Shown here: in pieces, positions 50,666 to 58,463 of the stretch
How the letters are laid out: every line of letters starts with the position of its first letter
How positions within the stretch are numbered: position 1 is the stretch's first letter
Assembly (NCBI GenBank): GCA_963809715.1
Contig: CAWEKO010000006.1
Span: forward strand, 372,001-436,000
Length of the DNA: 64,000 nt
Direction: 5' to 3'
DNA from: Bog-473 sp963809715
Lineage (GTDB): Bacteria > Actinomycetota > Acidimicrobiia > Acidimicrobiales > RAAP-2
Made by a program: the position numbers and the translations under genes
Notes under the pieces: generated by a model
Seen by the model: the letters and a program-made list of their open reading frames with translations, nothing else
Told to the model about the DNA's origin: nothing
The model's database searches: none

Positions 50666-52051
50666 ATGCGAGCCACGACTGAGCCCATGGAGGGAAACCT
50701 CGTCCGTCTGAGCGTCGAGGTCGACGAGCCCGAGTTCGACAAGGCCTTGGCCGATGTCGTGCGCTCGTTGTCGAACCAGGTGCGCGTGCCGGGGTTCCGA
50801 CCCGGCAAGGTGCCGCGCAAGGTGCTCGAAGCGCGCATGGGGGGTGCCAACGCGCTGCGCGCGGAGGCGTTGCGCGAAGCGTTGCCCGACTTCTACGCGC
50901 AGGCGGTGGTCGATACCGAGCTCGATCCCATTGCCCAGCCCGAGATCGACATCAAGTCCGGCGAGGACGGCGGCGTGGTCACGTTCGACGCCGTTGTGCA
51001 AGTACGCCCGCTCGTCGGCATCCCCGGCTACGAGGGCCTGTCGGTGACCTTGCCCGGCCTTGCGGTGAGCGAAGAGGAGATGCAGCGTCAGCTCGATCGG
51101 CTGCGCGAGAACGACGCCGAGCTCGAGACGGTCGGCCGTCCCGCCGTCGACGGCGACCTGGTGACCATCGACCTGCACGGCAACGACTCCGACGGGGCCG
51201 AAGTGGTGGGAGTCGACGACTATCTCTATGAGGTCGGCGCCGGAACCGTCGTGCCCGAGCTCGACGTCGAGCTGCGCGGCTCGAAGGCGGGCGCCATCCT
51301 GGCCTTCGAGGCGCCGAATCCGAACGATACCGACCAGCAGGTGTCGTTCCGGGTCCTGCTCAAAGAGGTCAAGATCAAGAAGCTGCCCGAGGTGACCGAC
51401 GAGTGGGCGGCCGAGAGCTCCGAATTCGAGACCGTGGCCGACCTCAAGGCCGACATCGAGGACCGGATGAGCCGGGTGAAGCTGATCCAGAGCCAGATGG
51501 CGCTCCGCCAGAAGTCCCTGGAGGCATTGTCCGCCCTGGTGGCCGAGGACGACGTGCCCGAGGTCCTGGTCGATTCCGAGGTCAACGAGCGCCTGCACGA
51601 CCTCCAGCACAGGCTCGAGGCCCAGAAGATGAGCCTGAACGAGTATTTCCAGGCCACGGGCTCGACGCCCGACGACCTGCTCGCGGCGGTGCGGGTGGAC
51701 GCCGATGCCGCCGTGAAGGCTGACCTGGCCCTGCGGGCGCTGGTCGAGTCCGAGGAACTGACGATCAGTCAAGAGGAGCTCGACGCCGAGGTGGCAACGA
51801 TGGCCGAGCGCATGGGCACCACTGCCGTCGAGTTGCGGCGCCAGCTCGACACGGCCGGCCGGACCGGCGCGGTACGCTCAGAGCTGCGCAAAAACAAAGC
51901 GCTGGAGTGGTTGCTGGACCACGTTGCGCTCTTCGACGAGGAGGGCAACCCGATGTCGAGGGACGACCTCAAGGCCGATGCCTCGGAGGACGGAGCCTCG
52001 GAGGACGGAACGGAAGGCGACGTGGACCAGGACGGCGAGGAGAACGAGTGA
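50666..52051 (+). CDS. tig: Trigger factor (ribosome-associated chaperone)
   Basis: 461 residues. The N-terminal ribosome-binding domain holds VPGFRPGKVPRKVLEARMG, close to the family signature GFRxGxxP. Residues about 150-235 form the FKBP-like prolyl isomerase domain, and the rest the helical chaperone domain ending in an acidic tail (ASEDGTEGDVDQDGEENE) typical of actinobacteria. Trigger factor binds at the ribosome exit tunnel and shelters nascent chains. The stop overlaps the clpP start (GTGA). A TAGAGT box at 50649-50654 lies 11 bases before the ATG. Confidence 0.96.
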   Translation: MRATTEPMEGNLVRLSVEVDEPEFDKALADVVRSLSNQVRVPGFRPGKVPRKVLEARMGGANALRAEALREALPDFYAQAVVDTELDPIAQPEIDIKSGEDGGVVTFDAVVQVRPLVGIPGYEGLSVTLPGLAVSEEEMQRQLDRLRENDAELETVGRPAVDGDLVTIDLHGNDSDGAEVVGVDDYLYEVGAGTVVPELDVELRGSKAGAILAFEAPNPNDTDQQVSFRVLLKEVKIKKLPEVTDEWAAESSEFETVADLKADIEDRMSRVKLIQSQMALRQKSLEALSALVAEDDVPEVLVDSEVNERLHDLQHRLEAQKMSLNEYFQATGSTPDDLLAAVRVDADAAVKADLALRALVESEELTISQEELDAEVATMAERMGTTAVELRRQLDTAGRTGAVRSELRKNKALEWLLDHVALFDEEGNPMSRDDLKADASEDGASEDGTEGDVDQDGEENE

Positions 52052-52701
52052 GCATGCACAGTGCGGGGGACGGGTTGAAGGCGTACAACTATCTGGTCCC
52101 GACCGTGATCGAGTCGTCGAACCGTGGCGAGCGCGCCTACGACCTCTATTCGCGGTTGTTACGTGAGCGCATCATCTTCTTGGGCACGCCGGTGGACGAC
52201 GCCGTCGCCAACCTGATCTGCGCCCAGATGCTCTTCCTCGAGTCCGAGGAGCCGGACAAGGACATTCACCTCTACATCAACTCGCCCGGTGGAGAGATCA
52301 CGGCGCTCTTCGCCATCTACGACACCCTGAAGTTCATCAAGGCGGACGTCTCGACCTTCTGCTTCGGCCAGGCCGCCTCTGCCGCTGCGGTGCTGCTGGC
52401 CGCCGGGGCCAAGGGCAAGCGTTTCGCGCTGCCCCACGCCCGCATCCTGCTGCACCAGCCCTGGGGCGGCGTCGAGGGCCAGGCGAGCGACATCGAGCTC
52501 CAGGCCCGGGAGATCCTGCGCATGCGTGATCTCCTCTCGGGCATGTTGGCCGAGGACACCGGCCAAACCCAGGAGAAGGTTGCTCAGGACACCGACCGCG
52601 ACTTCATCATGACGGCCGACGAGGCGGTGACCTATGGCGTGATCGACGAAGTCATCACAGCCCGTAGCGTGGCCCCGCTCGAGGCTATCGGCGCTGCATA
52701 G
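52048..52701 (+). CDS. clpP: ATP-dependent Clp protease proteolytic subunit, ClpP2-type
   Basis: 217 residues from the GTG at 52048, overlapping tig; the ATG at 52054 is also possible. The catalytic triad is complete: Ser in FGQAASAAAVLLAAG, His in RILLHQPWGG, Asp in DTDRDFIMTADEAV. YINSPGGEI is the oxyanion region. The GQAASAAAVLL form is that of actinobacterial ClpP2, which normally works in a mixed ring with ClpP1 (usually GLAASMG). ClpP1 is not between tig and this gene. It is followed by clpX, its unfoldase. Confidence 0.95.
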   Translation: MSMHSAGDGLKAYNYLVPTVIESSNRGERAYDLYSRLLRERIIFLGTPVDDAVANLICAQMLFLESEEPDKDIHLYINSPGGEITALFAIYDTLKFIKADVSTFCFGQAASAAAVLLAAGAKGKRFALPHARILLHQPWGGVEGQASDIELQAREILRMRDLLSGMLAEDTGQTQEKVAQDTDRDFIMTADEAVTYGVIDEVITARSVAPLEAIGAA

Positions 52702-52733
52702 GCTCGAGACGGAACGGACGGGAGACTCGATCG

Positions 52734-54011
52734 GTGGCCAAGTTCGGAGAGGGCGGGGACCTCGTCAAATGCAGCTTTTGTGGCAAGACACAGAAGCAGG
52801 TCAAGAAGCTCATCGCCGGGCCGGGCGTCTACATCTGCGATGAGTGCATCGACCTCTGCAACGACATCATCGCGGAAGAGCGTGACGAATCCGCCGAACT
52901 GAGCTTCGAGGACCTCCCGAAGCCCCGGGAGATCTTCGACTTCCTCAACGACTACGTCGTGGGCCAGGAGTACGCCAAGAAGATCCTCTCGGTTGCCGTC
53001 TACAACCACTACAAACGGGTCCAGGCCGGGCCGCCCAGCGCGGAGGACGGAGTCGAGCTCTCCAAGTCGAACATCCTTCTGCTCGGGCCGACCGGCTGCG
53101 GAAAGACCCTGCTGGCTCAGACACTGGCCCGCATGCTCAACGTGCCCTTCGCCATCGCCGACGCCACCGCCCTGACCGAGGCCGGTTACGTGGGTGAGGA
53201 CGTCGAGAACATCTTGCTGAAGTTGATCCAGGCGGCCGACTACGACGTCAAGCGGGCCGAGACGGGCATCATCTACATCGACGAGATCGACAAGATCGCC
53301 CGCAAGAGCGAGAACCCCTCCATCACCCGCGACGTGTCGGGGGAGGGGGTGCAGCAGGCGCTGCTCAAGATCCTGGAAGGCACGACGGCGTCGGTGCCTC
53401 CCCAGGGCGGGCGCAAGCACCCGCACCAGGAGTTCATCCAGATCGACACGACGAACATCCTCTTCATCTGCGGCGGTGCCTTCGCCGGCCTCGACCGGCT
53501 GATCGAGGGCCGTATCGGGAAGCGGGGGATCGGTTTCCGGGCCGAGGTGCACCGCAAGGACCGCGACGACGGTGAGATCCTGCGCCACGTGCTGCCCGAG
53601 GACCTCATCAAGTTCGGGCTCATCCCCGAGTTCATCGGTCGCCTGCCGGTCGTGAGCGCGGTGTCCCCGCTCTTCAAGGACGCGCTGGTGCAGATCTTGG
53701 TCGAGCCCAAGAACGCGCTGACCCGCCAGTACGAGCGCACCTTTGCCCTCGACAATGTCGAACTGGAGTTCACACCGGACGCGCTCGAGGCAGTAGCCGA
53801 GCAGGCGCTGCTCCGTGGGACCGGGGCACGCGGCTTGCGGGCCATCCTCGAAGAGGTGTTGCTCGACGTGATGTACGACCTGCCGAGCCGTACCGACGTG
53901 GGCCGGTGTGTGGTGGACCGCGCCGTGGTCTTGGACCGGGTGGCGCCGACGCTGGTGCCGCTGGGAGGCGCGCCGGTCAAGGCGACGCGCTCACGGCGCG
54001 CCGCTTCCTGA
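52734..54011 (+). CDS. clpX: ATP-dependent Clp protease ATP-binding subunit ClpX
   Basis: 425 residues from the GTG at 52734. An N-terminal zinc-binding domain (CSFCGKTQKQVKKLIAGPGV then CDECIDLC) selects substrates; the AAA+ core has GPTGCGKTLLAQTLAR (Walker A), IIYIDEIDKI (Walker B), the arginine sensor region and the RGIGF segment. An IGF-loop-type region contacts ClpP. It unfolds tagged proteins and feeds them to ClpP. Same strand and 32 bp from clpP. Confidence 0.97.
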   Translation: MAKFGEGGDLVKCSFCGKTQKQVKKLIAGPGVYICDECIDLCNDIIAEERDESAELSFEDLPKPREIFDFLNDYVVGQEYAKKILSVAVYNHYKRVQAGPPSAEDGVELSKSNILLLGPTGCGKTLLAQTLARMLNVPFAIADATALTEAGYVGEDVENILLKLIQAADYDVKRAETGIIYIDEIDKIARKSENPSITRDVSGEGVQQALLKILEGTTASVPPQGGRKHPHQEFIQIDTTNILFICGGAFAGLDRLIEGRIGKRGIGFRAEVHRKDRDDGEILRHVLPEDLIKFGLIPEFIGRLPVVSAVSPLFKDALVQILVEPKNALTRQYERTFALDNVELEFTPDALEAVAEQALLRGTGARGLRAILEEVLLDVMYDLPSRTDVGRCVVDRAVVLDRVAPTLVPLGGAPVKATRSRRAAS

Positions 54012-54036
54012 TCCGGCGGGATCCGGAGCCGCCGCG

Positions 54037-55395
54037 GTGGCCGATCCCGCGGCACCGCCGTTCGAGAACCTGGCCGACGCGTTGGCCTGGCTCGACGCCC
54101 ACATCGATTTCGAACAGAACATGCCCCGCCGGCGAGCCTGGCCGACGCTCGATCGCATCCACGCCCTGACCGCACTCCTGGGGGAGCCCCAGGACTCCAT
54201 CCCCTCCATCCACGTCACCGGGACCAACGGCAAGGGGTCCACCTCGGCCATGGCCACCGCGCTCCTGCTGTCGAAGGGCCTGAGCGTGGGCACCTACACG
54301 AGCCCGAACCTGCACACTGTCGCGGAACGCATCGCTCGCAACGCCGAACCGATCGACGACGACTCGTTCACGACGGTCCTGACCGAGCTCGCCCTGCTCG
54401 AGTCTCTCCTGCCCGAGCGCCCAACCCGTTTCGACCTCCTCACGGCAGCCGCCTTCTCGTGGTTCGCCTCCGAGGCGGTCGACACCATGGTGGTGGAGGT
54501 CGGACTCGGGGGCACCTGGGACACCACCAACGTGATCCACGGTGCCGTGGCCGTGGTCACCAACGTGAGCTTCGACCACACCGACGTGCTCGGCCCCACC
54601 CTGGAGGGGATCGCGGCGGACAAGGCGGGGATCATCGAGCCCGGGAGTGCCGTGGTGCTCGGCGACCTGCGCGAGGACCTCCTGGCCATCGTGGAGGCGC
54701 GGGCGGCCGAGGTCGGGGCCGCCTCGGTCTGGGTCTACGGGCAGGACTTCGGGGTCGAAACGAACCAGGTCGCGGTCGGAGGCCGGCTGGTGACGCTGTG
54801 GACGCCGGGGGGCCGCTACGAGGACGTCCTGATCCCGCTGCACGGGGCGCACCAGGGCGTGAACGCGGCGGTGGGCCTCGCCGCGGTGGAGGCCTTCTTC
54901 GGGGAGCCGCTCACGCTCGAGGTCGTGGAGGAGGGCTTCGCCGCCGTGCGCGTGCCGGGCCGGCTCGAGGTGCTCGGGCGCCGGCCCCTGCTGCTCGTCG
55001 ACGGCGCCCACAACGCGGCGGGCATGGCGACGTTGGGCGACGCACTGGACGAGGAGTTCGCGGTCGATGGCACCAAGGTGGCCGTCATCGGGATGCTCAC
55101 GGGTCGCGATCCCTCCGCGATGATGGCGCCCCTGGCCTCGGCCGGGGTGGCGGCAGTGGTCCTCTGTCAGCCGGACACGCCGCGCGCCATGCCGTTGGCC
55201 GCCATGGCCGAGGCGGCGCGCGCACTCGGGCTGGCGGTGCACGAGGAGCCCGACGTGCGTGATGCGCTGCGCTTGGCCCGCGCCATGGTCGACGCCGACG
55301 GGCTCGTCGTGGTCTGCGGTTCCCTCTACGTGGTGGGGGCGGCGCGAGCCGACGCGTTGTCGTCCGCCGTGCCCTGGGAGGAAGCCGGCCGCTGA
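54037..55395 (+). CDS. folC: Folylpolyglutamate synthase / dihydrofolate synthase
   Basis: 452 residues from the GTG at 54037. VTGTNGKGSTSAMATALLL is the ATP-binding P-loop of the Mur ligase/FolC family near residue 55; TYTSPNLHTVAERI, VEVGLGGTWDTTNV and TNVSFDHTDVLG (carbamylated-lysine and Mg regions) follow; the C-terminal domain begins near VPGRLEVLGRRPLLLVDGAH. It adds glutamate to (dihydro)folates. It lies 25 bp from clpX and 36 bp before ndk, an arrangement common in actinobacteria. Confidence 0.95.
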   Translation: MADPAAPPFENLADALAWLDAHIDFEQNMPRRRAWPTLDRIHALTALLGEPQDSIPSIHVTGTNGKGSTSAMATALLLSKGLSVGTYTSPNLHTVAERIARNAEPIDDDSFTTVLTELALLESLLPERPTRFDLLTAAAFSWFASEAVDTMVVEVGLGGTWDTTNVIHGAVAVVTNVSFDHTDVLGPTLEGIAADKAGIIEPGSAVVLGDLREDLLAIVEARAAEVGAASVWVYGQDFGVETNQVAVGGRLVTLWTPGGRYEDVLIPLHGAHQGVNAAVGLAAVEAFFGEPLTLEVVEEGFAAVRVPGRLEVLGRRPLLLVDGAHNAAGMATLGDALDEEFAVDGTKVAVIGMLTGRDPSAMMAPLASAGVAAVVLCQPDTPRAMPLAAMAEAARALGLAVHEEPDVRDALRLARAMVDADGLVVVCGSLYVVGAARADALSSAVPWEEAGR

Positions 55396-55431
55396 CCGGG
55401 GTGTCGCCGGTTTGTGTAACCTCGACTCCTC

Positions 55432-55851
55432 GTGGACCGCACCCTTGTCATTGTGAAGCCCGACGGCGTCGAGCGCGGCCTGGCCGGCGAGATCGTGTCG
55501 CGGCTGGAGCGCAAGAACTTGCGCCTCGTCGCGGCCGAACTCCGGACCATCTCCAAAGAGGTGGCGCAGACGCACTACGCCGAGCACAGCGAGCGTCCCT
55601 TCTTCAGCGACCTGGTGACCTTCATCACCCGTTCTCCCTCCCTCGTCATGGTGGTCGAAGGACCCAAGGACACCTATGCGGTGGTGCGGACCATGATGGG
55701 CACGACGAATCCGGCCGAAGCCGCACCGGGCACCATCCGGGGCGATCTCGGGATCGAGACCACCGAGAACCTCGTGCATGGTTCGGACTCGCACGAATCG
55801 GCGGACCGGGAGATCGCGCTGTTCTTCCCGAACCTGGCCGCCTCTCGTTAG
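55432..55851 (+). CDS. ndk: Nucleoside diphosphate kinase
   Basis: 139 residues from the GTG at 55432. RTLVIVKPDGVERGLAGEI opens the ferredoxin-like fold, and NLVHGSDS carries the phospho-accepting histidine. Length and motif are standard for the enzyme that balances NTP and dNTP pools. A TAACCT box 9 bases upstream and no ribosome site suggest a leaderless start. Confidence 0.97.
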   Translation: MDRTLVIVKPDGVERGLAGEIVSRLERKNLRLVAAELRTISKEVAQTHYAEHSERPFFSDLVTFITRSPSLVMVVEGPKDTYAVVRTMMGTTNPAEAAPGTIRGDLGIETTENLVHGSDSHESADREIALFFPNLAASR

Positions 55852-55864
55852 GAGCCGCCTGCGT

Positions 55865-55884
55865 GCGGCCGCTCGGGCGGCCGC
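55865..55884. terminator. GC-rich hairpin after ndk
   Basis: GCGGCCGC (55865-55872) and GCGGCCGC (55877-55884) pair across a TCGG loop 13 bases after the ndk stop. No T-run follows. Confidence 0.5.
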
Positions 55885-56048
55885 TCGGGCGCCCTACGCT
55901 GGCTCCAATAGAAATTGCAGGTGACACGGGCGCGGCGTCTGATCCGCCTTGTGGGTCCTCCCGCGTTCCCGTAGCCTGTTGTCGTTTCATCACGAGGGAC
56001 CGGTCCCGCCCGGGCCCCACCCCGTATCGCGTCGGGAGAGATCTACCT

Positions 56049-57080
56049 ATGGCCGAAAATCGACTTTCACTGCTCGGTCGAGACATGGCCGTCGACCTGG
56101 GAACGGCCAACACATTGGTCTACGTGCGCGGCCGTGGCATCGTGCTCAACGAACCCTCCGTCGTCGCCGTCGACATCAAGGACGGGCGCCCGCTTGCCGT
56201 GGGAGCCGAGGCCAAGCGGATGATCGGACGCACGCCCTCGAACATCCAGGCCATCCGGCCGCTCAAGGACGGCGTCATCGCCGACTTCGAAATCTGCGAA
56301 AAGATGCTGCGCTACTTCATCCACCGGGTGCACCAGCGCCGTTTCGCCAAGCCGCGCATGGTCATTTGCGTGCCCTCGGGTATCACCGGGGTGGAGCGGC
56401 GAGCGGTGATGGAGGCGGCGGAGTACGCCGGAGCGCGGCGGGCCTACATCATCGAGGAGCCGATGGCCGCGGCAATCGGAGCCGGACTGCCGGTTCATGA
56501 ACCGACGGGCAACATGGTGGTGGACATCGGTGGTGGCACGACCGAGGTCGCGGTGATCTCGCTGGGCGGCATCGTCACCAGCCAGTCGGTGCGTATCGGG
56601 GGCGACGAGCTCGACGACGCCATCGTCTCGTTCGTGAAGAAGGAGTTCAGTCTCGCTCTTGGTGAGCGCACGGCTGAGGAGATCAAGATCACGCTCGGTT
56701 CGGCCTATCCGCTCGAGCAGGAACTGCACGCCGAGATCCGCGGCCGTGACCTCGTGAGCGGACTGCCCAAGACGATCGTCGTGTCGACCGAGGAGATCCG
56801 CCGCGCCATCGAGGAGCCGGTCGCGGCCGTCATCGACGCGGTGAAGGTCACCCTGGACCGGACGCCGCCCGAGCTGGCGGCGGACATCATGGAGCAAGGC
56901 ATCGTGCTGACCGGGGGAGGCGCCTTGCTGCACGGGCTCGAGTTCCGCCTGCAGCACGAGACGGGCATGCCCATCGTGGTGGCCCGTGACCCATTGAACT
57001 GTGTCGCCATCGGAAGCGGTCAGTGTCTCGAAGAGTTCGAGGCACTGAAGCGGGTGTTGATCACCACCTCTACGCGCTGA
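56049..57080 (+). CDS. mreB: Rod-shape-determining actin homologue MreB
   Basis: 343 residues from the ATG at 56049, with GGAGAG 8 bases upstream. AVDLGTANTLVYVRGRG is phosphate loop 1, MVVDIGGGTTEVAVISLGG phosphate loop 2, and GIVLTGGGALLHGLE the adenosine loop. MreB forms ATP-driven membrane filaments that direct side-wall peptidoglycan synthesis, so the organism is probably rod-shaped, or elongates. First gene of mreBCD-mrdA. Confidence 0.97.
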   Translation: MAENRLSLLGRDMAVDLGTANTLVYVRGRGIVLNEPSVVAVDIKDGRPLAVGAEAKRMIGRTPSNIQAIRPLKDGVIADFEICEKMLRYFIHRVHQRRFAKPRMVICVPSGITGVERRAVMEAAEYAGARRAYIIEEPMAAAIGAGLPVHEPTGNMVVDIGGGTTEVAVISLGGIVTSQSVRIGGDELDDAIVSFVKKEFSLALGERTAEEIKITLGSAYPLEQELHAEIRGRDLVSGLPKTIVVSTEEIRRAIEEPVAAVIDAVKVTLDRTPPELAADIMEQGIVLTGGGALLHGLEFRLQHETGMPIVVARDPLNCVAIGSGQCLEEFEALKRVLITTSTR

Positions 57081-57099
57081 TCGATCGAGTTCCTCCTGG

Positions 57100-57930
57100 G
57101 TGGCCCGGTCACGGCGCTCGCGCCGCACGCTGACGGTCGTCGTCCTGGTCGTCCTCTCGCTCTCGCTGATCTCGCTCGATCTGAACGGCCGGACGCACAG
57201 CGTCACGTCGGGGATCAAGTCGGTCGCCAACAACATCTTCTCCCCGCTGCGTCAGGGAGTGCTCGATATCGTCAGTCCCATCGGCGGCTTCTTCGCCGGG
57301 GCCTTCGACTATCACTCGGTGCAGGCCCAGAACGAGCAGCTTCAGCGGACGATCGGCCAGCTGCGCGCCGCGCAGTCCGAGCGGTCGTTCGAGCAGGCGC
57401 AACTCCGCACGCTCATGGCTCTGCAGAACTTGCCCTTCCTCCAGTCGCTGCCGACCGTCACCGCGCAGACGACCGACGAGTATTCGTCGAACTTCACCGC
57501 CACCATCACGCTCGACAAGGGCCGGGACGACGGGGTGGACGTCGGCTACCCCGTCGTGGCCAGCGGAGGACTGGTGGGCCAGGTGATCCAGTCCTTTCAT
57601 CATTCGTGCGTCGTCCAGCTCATCACCGACGGCCAGTCGAAGGTCGGCGTGACCTTCGGCAACCAGCTCACCGGGATTGTGGACGGGCAGGGACCCGGCA
57701 ACGACCTGACGTTGGATCTTGTGCCACCACACACCCCGCTCCACAAGGGGGAGCTCCTCTCCACCAGTGGTCTGCAGGCGGCGGCCTTCCCGCCCGGCAT
57801 CCCGGTGGCCACGGTCGAGTCCTTCCACACCGCGGCCGGGGCGAATCAGGAGAGCGTCACGGTGGACGCGACGGCCGACCTGAGCCAGCTCGCCTACGTC
57901 GACGTGGTGCAGTGGGAGCCGCCGACGTGA
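57100..57930 (+). CDS. mreC: Rod-shape-determining protein MreC
   Basis: 276 residues from the GTG at 57100. One transmembrane helix (TLVVVLVVLSLSLISL region, residues 10-26), a coiled-coil of about residues 70-105 (QAQNEQLQRTIGQLRAAQSE), then two beta-barrel domains with the ITLDKGRDDGVDVGYPVVAS segment typical of MreC. It bridges MreB/MreD and PBP2 in the periplasmic space and switches PBP2 on. GTGA overlap with mreD. Confidence 0.93.
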   Translation: MARSRRSRRTLTVVVLVVLSLSLISLDLNGRTHSVTSGIKSVANNIFSPLRQGVLDIVSPIGGFFAGAFDYHSVQAQNEQLQRTIGQLRAAQSERSFEQAQLRTLMALQNLPFLQSLPTVTAQTTDEYSSNFTATITLDKGRDDGVDVGYPVVASGGLVGQVIQSFHHSCVVQLITDGQSKVGVTFGNQLTGIVDGQGPGNDLTLDLVPPHTPLHKGELLSTSGLQAAAFPPGIPVATVESFHTAAGANQESVTVDATADLSQLAYVDVVQWEPPT

Positions 57931-58463
57931 GCGGCCGGGCCATGCTCCGGGTGGCCTTCGTGATCTTCGTGGTTCTGTTGGTCCAGCAGGTCCTGATGGT
58001 GCCGCTCCGCTTCAGCGGAGCCCATCCGGACCTCCTCTGGCTGCTGCCGATCACGGCGGCCCTGCTCGACGGGCCCGAGACCGGGGCAATTGTCGGATTC
58101 TGGGCCGGGTTGGCCTTCGACCTGGTGTTGCCCACCCCGTTCGGGCTATCCGCCCTGGTCGGGTGCCTGCTGGGTTTCGCCATCGGGTCCCTGACGGCGG
58201 CGGTGGACCCCCGGGCGACCTGGCTCAGGCCGGTGGCCGCGGTCGCGGGGAGCGTCGCAGCGGACATGCTGTTCGCCGTGCTCGGCGCGATCATGGGACA
58301 ACAGCAGATGGTACAGATCGACTTTCTCGCCCTCGGCCTCGTGGTCGCCGTGTCGAGTCTGGTCTTGGTGCTCCCCGTCAATCGGCTGATGCGCTGGGCT
58401 CTGGCCGGGGAATCCAACCGCCGCTCACTCGTCTCGGCCGATGCCGACAGCAGACTCTGGTGA
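57927..58463 (+). CDS. mreD: Rod-shape-determining protein MreD
   Basis: 178 residues from the GTG at 57927, almost wholly hydrophobic, with five or six helices. HPDLLWLLPITAALLDGPET followed by GAIVGFWAGLAFDLVLPTPF is the conserved MreD region. It is an integral membrane part of the elongasome. Both ends overlap neighbours (GTGA at 57927 and 58460), so the operon is translationally coupled. Confidence 0.9.
   Translation: MSGRAMLRVAFVIFVVLLVQQVLMVPLRFSGAHPDLLWLLPITAALLDGPETGAIVGFWAGLAFDLVLPTPFGLSALVGCLLGFAIGSLTAAVDPRATWLRPVAAVAGSVAADMLFAVLGAIMGQQQMVQIDFLALGLVVAVSSLVLVLPVNRLMRWALAGESNRRSLVSADADSRLW

Noticed and set aside
53977..55794. A 605-codon open frame on the minus strand
   Set aside because: Antisense to folC and ndk, both firmly identified; composition is typical of a shadow.
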